Shown piece by piece: positions 11,901 to 22,685 of a stretch of 64,000 nucleotides of DNA. The stretch is from positions 393,501 to 457,500 of the forward strand of contig JAZARR010000070.1 of NCBI GenBank assembly GCA_037389465.1. Direction: 5' to 3'. Each line of letters opens with the position of its first letter. Position 1 is the first letter of the stretch. Under the pieces are notes generated by a model. That model made no database searches, had not been told where the DNA came from, and saw only the letters and a list, made by a program, of their open reading frames with translations. Source of the stretch: Baylisascaris procyonis. Its lineage: Eukaryota; Nematoda; Chromadorea; Rhabditida; Ascarididae. The translations under genes and the position numbers were made by a program.

Positions 11901-14900
11901 AAAAACCTCTTTAATCCACTCATTTATTGTATTCATTTTTCTCTGTTTCTCATAAATTAATATACTCTATCAATTTCACAAAAAAAATTTACATAAAAAT
12001 ATGCAAAAAATTTGTTTCATTCAAATTATTTGTTCAATGCAAACAAAAAACAAAATTCCAACGTTCCTTAGCAGTAATAATAGACTCAGATGGCACTAAA
12101 TTCTTATCAGACTCACATCGGCTTCGGTTCATGGAATTTCGATCCAACAGCTTGGTCCACTATTGGTTCCGGTCTATTTTGATGCATTTAAATTTTCAAT
12201 TTCAACTTATTCAAGAATTTCATTAAAAAAGAGAGAAGAAAAGATCACAAAAATGGCAAACCCGTTCGGCGGAAACACCACTGAAACCGAGATTCTTTGC
12301 GATCTTATCTGCTTGCTCCTTTGTGAGTCCCTTATCGATATCAACTGCCTCCTAGAACACATTGCACATAAAAAAGGGGATTATTGCTGCTAGATATTCA
12401 TTCATCTGCACTATGCAAAATAGCTATGGATCGCTAACTGAGAGAAGAGAGAGTCTTTCAAGATATTGGCGTAGATCAACGGCACGAATTAGATCTCAAA
12501 TTTTTTTTTTTTAAAAAGATCAAAATTAATAGTTGTGCTAGTCAGCTTTAGCCACCAGATTCCAAAGTCGTCGTGCTAAAACCTGGATTTCAGAGTTCAG
12601 ACAAAAGCTAGTCGCCACGCTTGATCTGCCTAATTCATGATCGGTGGGCATATGAACGTAAATTAGGAACGTTCATGGAACAACATAAACATACCAGCAC
12701 ACCAAGCTCAATAAAGAAGACCTAGCTGACCAGTTGATGCTGAGTAACAGGAGAGTGGCCAAGTTTAAAGGAATTCGTCCCTAGCAAAACGAAAGGAATA
12801 ACCTTAAAGAGTAGCCCTGGTTTAGTTGCTGCCACAGTTTCGATATCCATCCCACCGGCTGGACTATACACCACCATTGGACCATTCGTCTCACGATCCA
12901 TAAGTATAGCCAGATAGGTCTCACGCTTGATCGATACCGCCTCACATATCAAAACCTTCAATGAACAACATGCAATATACCCGTTCAGCATAATTATTCC
13001 ACGGATACTTGCATAAAAAGGTAATTTTTTGGGAAAAGGTTGCATACCCATCACCCCAACGATACAATTCATGTCATCAACAACACAACTGACAGTGGGA
13101 GTGAGTACAATTCAGAATGCATGTGATGTGACCACTTCAATAGTACATTAGCAACTCTCTCTTAATTACGAAAATATCAAAAAAAAAAACTTCAACAGAG
13201 ATCAATCCTCGAAAACAATGATAGTTAAGGAATACTGCGAGTCAAAACTGAAATCGGGCACACCTAAAATAATCACAAAATAAATAAGTATCGCAATATT
13301 TTCATGTAATCACATAGTCCATAATTCTTCCAGGTAAGCGAATTGTTCGCAAATACTTTCTGATAAAGTGATTATCACCCCACTGATATTATTTTAAATC
13401 AACCGTAGGCGAGATTAAAATAACTAAAAACACCATCGGAGAGTAATAAATTTAATCAAAGATAAACCTTTTTAACAAGAAGTCCTTTCTTTCCAGTTTG
13501 TTTCGTTACGAGTATCTTACCAATCATCTCATCGGTAAGGTCGAGCGCTTTCTCTTTACTAAAATTCCTCTAGTTTTGAGGTGCTAAAGTAATCCTTATA
13601 ATTCTAATAGTTATGGTGAAAATTTTTTTAACTAAGAAATTCCTATGCATTTTTTTATAAAATATATTTGTTCAAAAAATATTATAAAATATATTTTTTG
13701 TTTATAAAATCTGATTTGATAATTCAATTTTTTTAATATAATCGCTCAATCCCTTTATTCAACAACATCTATAGACGATTCTCTATAAACCCTTCACCAG
13801 TTTTCTAGTCTCTCGAATATTATATACTCCCAAATTATCAAGGATCACCACTGGTGAATTCCATTTTAATGATCAAACAATAAATTGCAATTTAACTGAC
13901 CGTCTTGGAGCTTACAAACAACGCAAAAATGTTGAAATGCAAACGGCACAAATCGTAATGTTAGGCAAAGAAACTTTAAAAATTTAAAAATTAAAATTTA
14001 CTCTTTGGCGTAAGCCTAATTCGCTTACCCTTCAGCGACTGCCACTCCGCCAAGATCGCTTCGACCGCCGATAAATCTACCCTTACCACGACCACCGGCT
14101 AGGATTTGTGATTTGATCATATACCGATGGCGATCTAAAAATTCGCAACGAATGGAATATGGATTAGAAAAATGTAGAACTAAAGATTGTATATTCAGAA
14201 CTAATCTACACACAGATTTAAATAATGATTAATTTAATTATAAATAAACCAATTATATTTTGGCAATAACTTGAATTCATCCATGATTTCCAGTTCACAC
14301 ATTTCTGAAGGCTTAGAAATACCACTATGGTTTAAGTTCTACCATTCTTCATAAGCACCATCCCAACCCTCTTCCCGTCTCCATACCATAGAAGATGAAA
14401 GTACTAACTGAAATCTTGCATTTGTTGTTCCGCATCGGCACGACTACTAGCAACGATGAACCGTTGAATGCAACATCCATGATCTTCCAACAATTTTTTA
14501 CTTTGATATTCTTGTAGGTTCAACATGCGTACCGATTGCAAATGCTAAAAATATACATGATTTAAATAAAATAAAATAAAAGTATTCCCATCTATCGATA
14601 CAGGAAAAGATAATGGAATAGAGAAGCGGATATATTAGCTCGCATAAATCCAACGAAGGGAATATCCCCCTACTTAATGATTTTATAAAGAGATTTCAAT
14701 TGAATGATAAAGAATATTTATCAATGATTCAATATTTGAATAATGGTGATCTGCAAATTTGAATTTTTTCCTACCGGACGATGAAAAAGAGTTTCAATAA
14801 AATTATTTATTAAGGAATACTTTAAAAACGAAAATTCAATCATAAATAATAAAAGGAAATGAGGAATTGAAACAACGAACCTTGTATACACCATTCTGAA

Positions 14901-14937
14901 GGACACGTTGCCCGACTCGACTCAACATTGGCAGCAT
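8974..14937 (-). CDS. SUCLG2: Succinyl-CoA ligase [GDP-forming] subunit beta, mitochondrial
   Basis: Beta subunit of succinyl-CoA ligase, which makes GTP from succinyl-CoA in the mitochondrial TCA cycle with an alpha partner. Twelve exons: 14881-14937, 14409-14544, 14029-14134, 13468-13558, 12803-12955, 12262-12351, 11613-11709, 10989-11083, 10650-10722, 9843-9985, 9527-9647 and 8974-9086. All phases match and give 424 aa (human about 432). Residues 1-25 are basic and amphipathic, like a mitochondrial presequence. Then come [18 protein letters not shown], the ATP-grasp loop GGRGKG (78-83), [16 protein letters not shown], the metal-binding VEINPL (231-236), [11 protein letters not shown] (301-311), [12 protein letters not shown] and NIFGGIVSC in the CoA-ligase domain. 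The C-terminus, with GLPLITAV and DEAAKKAV, is closer to SUCLG2 than to the ATP-type SUCLA2, which has a longer tail. Seven of eleven donors begin GTT. Two acceptors are unusual GAAG. The intron at 9986-10649 holds a retroposon copy. Confidence 0.95.
10264..10448 (-). mobile_element. Retroposon (LINE/SINE 3' end) with AAAT-type tail, copy 1
   Basis: About 185 bases in a SUCLG2 intron, matching 22302-22490. On the minus strand the shared body includes AGAGCAGGCGGAAGCGATAT and AAGAGACATGTATTC, then TTCATTGAAATAAATAAA as a tail. Similar 10-base sequences, ACGCTAACAT (10254-10263) and ACGCTAGCAT (10449-10458), flank it and may be a mutated target-site duplication. Copy 1 is about 30 bases longer at its 5' end than copy 2. 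Its orientation is sense with respect to SUCLG2. Confidence 0.8.
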
Positions 14938-14965
14938 AGTGTATTATGTTAATGCGTAAATAATG
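14938..14965 (-). promoter_or_regulatory. Short 5' leader with acceptor-like AG before SUCLG2 start
   Basis: On the minus strand a T-rich run ending ATTCCAG stands 28 bases before the SUCLG2 ATG. It could be a spliced-leader addition site or the end of a 5' UTR intron. Confidence 0.4.
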
Positions 14966-15092
14966 CTGGAATAAAAAATTTTTTCTAAGCCAATATCGTC
15001 ATATAACGCTTGACCAATTAGACAGAAGGATGTAGACCTCCTTGCAGGACACAAGCATAAAGTCATATATCGGATTATAACGGGCTGCCTTT

Positions 15093-15719
15093 TTAGGAGT
15101 CTTCGAAGTGAAAGAGGTGCCACTTCGGAGCATCCAAGTTTATGGTCTCTATGAACCAAGCAGGGAGCCCAGAAATAAAGTTTGCAACTTCGACGACCAT
15201 TTCCACAGGTTTACCATCGGGGAGCCGATCAGAGGATCCGATGAAACTATAGTTTTTAAATTCTAACATCGAATAGGGCTCCGAATGGAGATTATTCAAA
15301 AAGGAATGGGAGTTCAAATAAACCTCCACCTTATTCAGGCAAATTGTAATAAATAGTAAAACAACATGTTAAAATGTGATTTAAAAGATTAGTCATCGCT
15401 ACGCAATACCATTCAAAGTACCTTCAATTACCTTTTGCAAGGGTATGAACGTTTCTAGAATAACACTGAAGTAAATCTTGGAAGAATAGAGAAAAAGATG
15501 ATGCCTGAAGTGGTCACAACGAATCCTCTTGTGGTCACTCGAATTACAAAATGACCAGTGTTTAAAATCTGGACAGTGTGGACAGCGTCCATTTTCCCAC
15601 TCGTTAAGTCCCCACATGTATGGGAATAGCTCACAAACTTCATGATAAGACCCATGAATGATATAAATCCTCTTTTTTGGAACATACTTCCCCTTATTTT
15701 CAAGGAAAACGTTTAAAGT
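15093..15719 (-). CDS. Unidentified protein, two-exon reading frame (5' end unclear)
   Basis: Exon 15432-15719 (96 codons, open) ends FIPLQK at donor GTAATT. After a 102-base intron with acceptor ATAAG, exon 15093-15329 continues in phase 0 for 78 codons to TAA. The first exon contains KKRIYIIHGSYHEVCELF, then WENGRCPHCPDFKHW with a CxxC, and later KRIRCDHFRHH. The second has SSDRLPDGKPVEMVVEVA and LPAWFIETINLDAPKWHL. These look like real protein but I do not recognise the family. A decayed Merlin/IS1595-like transposase zinc finger was considered and is weak. No in-frame start is evident before the CxxC region, so it may have upstream exons or be a relic. Confidence 0.35.
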
Positions 15720-16220
15720 CTTTCACCTAGCCTATAAGGGTCGCCGTTTTTTTCAATAAATAAAACATTCGGTTCTTCCTCTTATAACATCTAACCAGCA
15801 TAAATAATAATATCTCATAGAGGCAAATGTCAAAGGTCAAGCTCACACATCCAGCTTCTTAAATAATATGCAAATAAATTGTTAAGCATAGGCAATTTGC
15901 ATATACGACTGAAACGATGTACTTCAATATCTATATCATTCAATTGGCAAACAATTTATTTTAACGTTTTCGGCGAAGAAAGTAGGAAAACAATAATCTT
16001 TGGATAAGTGTTTTTGCGTTCAATGATGAGCGACGATAATAGATAGGGGGGAGGTCAGCGATAAGCACTACCCTTCGAGGGTGTTCATCATTGAATATCA
16101 TTGATAAACATCTATTTATTTACTTATTTGAGCGCTAAACGAGGCGAACGTTCACTATTATTCGTTGAGAAATTTGATCTGCCAACAGTAAATATTAGCA
16201 AAGAATGGGAAGTTACTCGA

Positions 16221-16308
16221 AAAGTTTTCCCACCAGCTGGCTGTACTCAATTAGCTAAAGTAAAGAACTTTCCTACCAGCTGGTTGTACTCAATTAGCTA
16301 AAGTAAAG
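16221..16308. repeat. Tandem duplication, ~43-bp period
   Basis: Two adjacent copies share ACCAGCTGG, then TGTACTCAATTAGCTAAAG, with only a few differences. Confidence 0.85.
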
Positions 16309-17047
16309 TGATCTTTAAATTGAAGATAAAGTTTCGTAGCATAACACAAAGTACAACGACGGAAAATACCAAAATATAATACAAAAGCAAGAAGCCGAAT
16401 GTTGCAATTAGCCAAAACGTTAAGGTGCGTGTATTTAATGAGAGGCGCAACTGTCCGAAGCGCAATTGTCGTAGCATCAGTTAATACTTGATCTATACAC
16501 AATATTCATTGAATTATGGAAATAGTATTATAATAATGTGAATGCTCGTTTTTCTTGCGAAAAAAAAGTGATATTTCTATTGAAGTGAGCTGAAAATATT
16601 TTTTGATTTTTATATGCAAAGTTAAAATGTTTGTTTGTAAATTTATATTTTATAATTTGCATTTGTAAAAAAAAATGTAAAAATATGTAAATTTGTAAAA
16701 AAAATATTTATTTTAAATAAAACATTTAAATAATCATTTATATAATTTGAAAAAAAAATACAAAAAAAAAAAAAGAATATAAAATATAAAGAGATAAAGA
16801 TGAAGGATATTCGATCGACTTGCATCTAAATCGTATTCACGAATCGGTTGAGGAGAATATAATCCGACCTTAACTAAATGATATAATTTCATTAAAATGA
16901 AAGACGTTCGGTCGTTTTCATCCATTTCATATCGCATTCCATCGAGGAACAACTGATCAATCAGTGATAATATCAGTGATAAGGATGTCGAGTTGCAATT
17001 AATAAAGGTTCAATTTACATAGATATATATTAAGGGGATATACTCAC

Positions 17048-17170
17048 AACAATTAAAAATCACTCGCTTCAATTCATATTTGAATTTATAACACCTAAGG
17101 CAATTAACTACTACACGGAAGTGGGAGCAGCAAAAGGTTTAATTTGTACCTGCATGTACCTGAAGGAAGG
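17048..17170. repeat. Diverged repeat copy A (pair with 17719-17838)
   Basis: About 120 bases alignable by eye to 17719-17838. Shared blocks include AACAATTAAA, CGCTTCAA, TTATAACACC, GGGAGCAGCAA and the end block with TACCTGAA. The two copies lie 671 bases apart in direct orientation. Family unknown. Confidence 0.7.
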
Positions 17171-17718
17171 TACCTGTTGATGTCTCGGGAAGACATCAAC
17201 GGAAAACAAGGAGTTTTAAATGGAACATTCAGAAGGATAGGCTCAAGCGCTGGAATGTCTGCCTATGGTGAAACTCGAGGTGGTCAGGCTATCAGCTCAA
17301 ATGAGTTCAACGTATGAATTCAACGAGTTCAAGAACCTCAAGAACTCCGAGGTCAAGCTTCGACGATATCTGCATAAGCAACGAGATCAAGCACAATGTC
17401 CCCCAAGCATGAGTCGGAGAAACACCTTCTGACTGCTCACCAGCAAAAGATTCACAGGAATGGGCGCATACGTCCCGGAAGTGAGTTGATATAATAACAG
17501 GAAACATTGACTAATTTTTGCATATAATTTATTAAAATTACTTCAACTTTTATTCTATAATTTTTGCGATTTTCAAACAATTTTCAAAAAAAAATTTTTT
17601 TATTGTTGTCGAAAATAAATTTCCATTTATCGCAAATAATTCGATTACTTCTTATATAAATAAAAAAAAGGAATATTATATATCATATACTACTACTAAA
17701 TAAAAAGATCCTATTTAT

Positions 17719-17838
17719 AACAATTAAAGGCTACCCGCTTCAAATCGTACCTGGACTTATAACACCCGAAGGGCGAATAAACTATGTAAATGGGAGCAGC
17801 AACAGGCATCGATTATACCCGCACGTACCTGAATGAAT
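17719..17838. repeat. Diverged repeat copy B (pair with 17048-17170)
   Basis: Second copy of the repeat described at 17048; same order of blocks, with several substitutions and a few small indels. Confidence 0.7.
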
Positions 17839-20129
17839 GCATCACTTACCTTTGCTACGTAATGTGGTCTTATGACCTTATCTCGATACAAACACCATTA
17901 TTGGCGGAAGAAATGCGCGGTAGATCACAAATTTGATCGTCGTTCAATAGTTCAACAATCTTTGAATGGTCTCATTGCTGAAAAATTGATTTATTGTCGA
18001 AAACTTTATGCAAATTACGATTGTACATATAAAATTCGAAGGGAAGGTGAAAGAAATTTTCCTGAATTTAAAAATTCAAAATTTCCCATAAGAAAATTTT
18101 TTCTTTTCCAAAAAAAATTGAAACGGAAAAAATTTTTCACCAAAAATTTTTACGGGTTGAAATATTTTGAAAAACTCCGTCGATTATTGCAAAATTTCTC
18201 GCAACGATTCTGACGCTAAAGTACGAATGATTGCGAACTAAACGAAAATTAGTGCTGCTGTTAACGTCGTCGAATCGGTTATGTGTCATTTAAGTTTATC
18301 TTATTTTTTTTTATTAAGGTTGTATTTTAATAGTTACGAGTAATATATAACTGCTATTGAATTGTAAGCAGTAATCGAATGCAATATTTGGATTTCTTAG
18401 TTCCATTCATTAACTTACCTTTGCGATGTATAAGGTATTTTAAAAAAAAGCAGCAACTCTTTCTAAAAGTCGATCGTTTTTAATCGTGAAATTAAAACCA
18501 TAAAAATTCGTTGAGCATTATTTTCAAGCTTTTTTTTATTATTATCTGTAAAGCTTTATAATAGGACTGTTAATTATATGTATTTGTACGTAGTTTTCCT
18601 ATACTTCTTTTTTTTCAACGTTCAAGAAAAGACTCCACAATTGGCTCCATAAAGACTCCATAAATATACTGCATTGAATATGTGTCCCATTCACTAGAAA
18701 AGTTTTATTTTCCACTCTCTCCCAAAATTTGCATAAATTTTTATATTTTTAAATGATTATTTTCGCGTTGAATGCTTTGCATATTTCTCCACTCATTGCT
18801 TTTTTTGTTTTCCATTAAAACACCATTCTTTAATTTTTTTAAAATATCATTGAGAGGTAACTGATTATATCGGCTATCTTCTAAATGGGTCACCTCTATG
18901 CTTGAAGTGTCAAATGGAATATGGATGGAAAATAGGATGCTTCTTGGGTGGGCAGAAAATTATATATAAGACCATTCAAGGATATAGCGTTGTAGAGAGT
19001 TGCTGGGAGGGGATCGGTTGGGAGAGATGGGAGGGAGAACTCGACGGGAGGGAGGTTGAGGGAAGGAAGGGAGGGTTGGATTCTGGAATGCGATCACATC
19101 AGGCATCAATTTTCTATAAAAGGATTCTAGAAAAGAACCAAAATTGAATTTTCCAACCGCATAAATAACGCAAAATGCGCCCTAATAAACACTTCCTTGA
19201 ATTCTCATCCTCACCCCCCCCTCCCCCTCCTTCATTAAGTTTCTTTGAATTATGACCCTCCCATAGTCAAATTGACTGCACTTCTCTTTAATATATACCT
19301 ATGCATAGTTTAATTTAATTAATTAATATACCTTTACTTAATCTACGTATAACTAATATAAATATATTTTAATATGTGTTTTTACTGAATAGTGAAGTTC
19401 GTTTTTGATGTGCATGTCGAAAATATTCACTTCAAAACGGCATATATCAACTATTGATCTATGCGGGCACAATCCTTAATGAACAGCCTTTTCTGATCGA
19501 CCAATGATGAGGGTATTGGTCTTATGGATAGTGCAGATGCTGCTTGGTGATCCAAGTCGAGTAGATAAAGTAGGGAGGGGTCGAATATTAAAAGATGCAT
19601 CGTTCGTCTTATATTAGATATGAAACGATCATATTTAGTGATCATCATTTGTTATGTCATCGTTTTATAATCTTTCATAAATTTGTATTTCTAAAGGGTG
19701 TTCATTTGTTTATGCCCCAATTATGCCAAAAGTATAACTAATATAAATCATTATGCCTAATTATGCCCATATTTGCACTTTTATTTATTTATGTAGATTT
19801 GGTTTATATGTATCTGTCTGCAAGTTGGTTTCAGCTTTATAATTGATATAGGTTGTTCATTAAAATTTGATCGATATATTCTATAATATTGATATCGAAT
19901 AGATATTTTCAAGTTAAAACAAAGTTTGAATAAAATTTTAGGAACTTGAAAGTGTTAGAAAATTTGCATAATTAGTGAGCCTCTCATCTGTACAATTTGA
20001 GCTGAGAAAAAAATCCTTTTTTGAGGAATTGTGGCGTACAATCGGTTCATTTAAAATATTTTAATGCAACATTGCTTATATTTGGATTTTTGATGAGTTG
20101 TGGCGCAAATTCGTCTTATGATCGGCACT

Positions 20130-20180
20130 GTAAAAGCGCATATCGTGCCAACTCGTGTGGTGCGTTTTCTCGATTAATCA
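20130..20180. repeat. Short dispersed element, copy A (pair with 60117-60165)
   Basis: AAAAGCGCATATCGTGCC, then ACTC.TGTGG and GCG.TTT; the same order recurs at 60117. The ends (AAAGCGC and GCGCTTT in copy B) are inverted relative to each other, so it may be a small foldback element. Confidence 0.55.
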
Positions 20181-20346
20181 CATTTGTGAAGAATCCCGGA
20201 TAAGGCATCTCCATAGTTGGGTATATTTCTTTTTCTTGAGCGGCTTTCTTATATTTCCGGGGGATTTTAAGTTATCGATATGCAATGATTGCGTTACTTA
20301 AATAAGTGATATGTATATCATTATTGAAGAAAGTTGCAGCGTTCAT

Positions 20347-20382
20347 ATGAGGCGAACGTTGTTTGCGAGGGTTGAGCGATGA
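20347..20382 (+). promoter_or_regulatory. Upstream ORF ending on the GOLGA7 start codon
   Basis: An 11-codon frame (MRRTLFARVER, then TGA) runs from 20347 to 20382. Its stop overlaps the GOLGA7 ATG (20379-20381) as ATGA. A TTGCAG acceptor ending at 20339 lies just upstream, so if the message begins there the uORF would be in the leader. Confidence 0.5.
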
Positions 20383-22329
20383 ACTCCCGTAGTGAGGTGA
20401 ATGTCCCACTGAACACGTGTAATAAAATATTCGTCCAGAGGGATTATTCGAAAGGACTCGGCGTCCAATTCGACACCTCCTTCCCGGCTGCTCTTGAAGG
20501 AAAGGTACCTCTTTTTTTTGATTGAAATTCCATCATTTATTGAATTTTATTTGTGCTTTTGTTTGTAGATATGTACATCTTGCATTTTTTATAGTGATTT
20601 CTCTTTAGGTAGTTTACCAATGCGGGAATTCAATTTAAACCGCTTTGATCTCAGGAATAACCTCAGGTAGAGGTGTTTTATTGTGAAACCCGTCGGGGGT
20701 ATCGAAAGGAAAGCAGGTAAAAAAGTGGTGAAAGGAAGGCCAAGAGTGACCGACCTCTCCCACTATGAGTGTGTTTTGAAGCAACTATCCATCATTACAA
20801 TGATTATTGGAATTTACACTGAGAGAGTCGTTATCAAGGGGATAGGCGTTACATTTGCAATATCCTTGTAATGATTAAATAATTCATTTAGCGTTGGAAT
20901 GGGATGGGAAATGGGAATTGTTTTTGGGAATGGGAAGGAGCATTTTAAATTTAAATTTTTTTAAAATATGGCAATAAAGTTTTAAATAATAATAATTAAG
21001 GAACAAATTTGCATATTTTTTTATAGATAAGCGAAGAGGAATGGAATCATACGATAACGACTCTAAATGCGCATTACAATAAAGCGGAAGAAGTGTGTTG
21101 CGCGTCGGTGATGGAGACGTTGTTGGGTTGTCTTTCATGTTACATCTCACGTGTTTTCACTAAGGTTCGTCTTCGTTTTTTTAATTTGTTACTAATAATT
21201 TACATTTATTTTCCAATTTTTTTGCCATTATGTATATAAATTTGTACTCTCGGAATTTTTCGCTGGTCGACCGAGTTTGGAAATGAAAAAATGGGAAAGC
21301 GCATCAGTTTTGGACGAATTTTCTTTTTCTATATATTTCTGTGTAATTTCTGTGTAAAAATTTTTGAAAAAAAAATTCCGTAGTAAAGAAATTCATAATG
21401 TTCTTTAATATATAGATAGAATATAAGATAGAAAATATAAAAATAGAAAAATTAGTAATGTTTGTTGGAGCTAAAAGTTTTCCAGTGAGGCTATTTTTCT
21501 CGTATCAAGGTGCTTTCTTGTGGCAGCAAATATGTTGTTATCGGATCAAGCCTTAGGCCAATTTAGGAGCGTTTGTGGTCTTAATGGCTTTAAGATGGGT
21601 GATATGAGCGAATACATACATCCGCTTGCTTGTGGGTTCGTTATCTAAACAGTTAGTTTTATATTAGCGTACTTTAATGATCGTTCTTATGTGTGAAATA
21701 TGGTACTTACTATACGTCGGCTGTTATAAAGATCGTAGAATTTTAGGGTATGGTTTAAGGGTAGATCACGGCATGGGAACTGCCATTTGAGATTTTCGTT
21801 ATTATTTCGCTATTTCGCCATTCAAAATATTGTTGCGAATGAGGGCTTCGCGCAAAAAATATTCGTTGTTTTTTGTTCGTTTTTTAGCCGATGTTATCGT
21901 TATAATGGGTTGTAATTCAAGGATGATGATTATTGATTGATTGAGATTTTCGGAGCGTTATTAATTTACAGACGCAATACGAGAAGCAATTGTTGGAGAT
22001 AAGCACATTTTTGAGCGAACAGAATCGGAATGTTTATTTACCGGTCGGTCTTCATCTAACGGATCCAATTGAGCGTGGTCTAAGAGTGGTATGTATTTGA
22101 TTTGCGAATCGTTTTTTTTAAATCTATATTTTTTACAATAATCAGTATTTTATAGTTTTTCTAATCAAACAGCAAAAGATCCCCTATCGAAGTTTAATAA
22201 ATGAGTGCGGCATATAATCGTATTTAATTCAGTTTATAGTACTTACAAAGGTTTCGATTTGCAGTTAAGATTATATTTTCTTAGTAATTCTTTACTGTTA
22301 TTTATTTATTTATTTATTTATTTATTTGT

Positions 22330-22360
<31 letters not shown>

Positions 22361-22685
22361 TTTCAATGAACAGAGCATTCATTATGAATACATGTCTCTT
22401 CATATCGCTTCCGCCTGCTCTGACCCAATATCTCTCTGGTCCAGTTGGTTCCTGTGGTTTTTAGGTCGGCCTGTCCTTCTTGCAGGTCGGTCTTTACTGT
22501 TATCTACCAGCAAAATCTTTGGTATATTCCTGGATGTGGCCAATATTTAAAGGCTCATTTGACCGCTTTATTTGAATGATAATTTTTTTTTTCAGTTCGA
22601 AATAAGCCTTATAACGACATCGCCGGTCTTACAACGTAGCGATCTACCAAGCAATTGTACGCTAACATTTGATAGATCGAATTGA
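20379..22685 (+). CDS. GOLGA7: Golgin A7 / Erf4-family palmitoyltransferase accessory subunit
   Basis: Member of the GOLGA7/Erf4 family, which binds a DHHC palmitoyltransferase (DHHC9 in mammals, Erf2 in yeast) and supports palmitoylation of Ras-type proteins at Golgi membranes. Four exons: 20379-20504, 21027-21164, 21972-22088 and 22596-22685, all joined in phase 0, 156 aa (human GOLGA7 is 137). Exon 1 has KIFVQRDYSKGLGVQFDTSF. Exon 2 has EEEWNHTITTLNAHYNKAEE, then LLGCLSC, whose two Cys (77 and 80) line up with the palmitoylated Cys69/Cys72 of the human protein. Exon 3 has QYEKQLLEISTFLSEQNRNV and the family signature TDPIERGLRV. The last exon adds a divergent tail ending FDRSN. Donors are GTACCT, GTTCGT and GTATGT. 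Intron 3 holds a retroposon copy in antisense. Confidence 0.95.
22302..22490 (-). mobile_element. Retroposon with AAAT tail, copy 2, flanked by 13-bp target-site duplication
   Basis: Second copy of the element at 10264, in GOLGA7 intron 3 and antisense to the gene. The duplication TCTTTACTGTTAT occurs exactly at 22289-22301 and 22491-22503, on either side of the element. On the minus strand the element runs from GACCTGCAAGAAGGAC through the shared body to a long AAAT-repeat tail. Together with 5' truncation relative to copy 1, this is the pattern of target-primed reverse transcription. In one frame the 5' part reads RPKNHRNQLDQRDIGSEQAE, possibly the decayed end of a LINE ORF. Confidence 0.88.

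Larger units (their letters stand above)
15730..20330. other. Divergent intergenic region between SUCLG2 side and GOLGA7
   Basis: About 4.6 kb, AT-rich. It holds a 43-bp-period duplication (16221-16308), a diverged repeat pair (17048/17719), and a short element shared with 60110. Open frames at 16734-16952 (minus) and 17872-18213 (plus) have no motifs or usable splice context. SUCLG2 and GOLGA7 are transcribed away from this region, so their promoters should lie in it; no TATA or initiator could be singled out. Confidence 0.5.

Noticed and set aside
12060..12190. Extra SUCLG2 exon between 11709 and 12262
   Set aside because: The direct join of ...SAER to [12 protein letters not shown] matches the family in sequence and length; nothing is missing.
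15432..15719. Merlin/IS1595-type transposase
   Set aside because: Only a CPHC and a later RC resemble the zinc ribbon; the second exon shows no DDE motif, so the assignment was not made.
17872..18213. 113-codon plus-strand frame
   Set aside because: Lys/Phe-rich translation typical of AT-rich DNA, no motif, no start or splice context.
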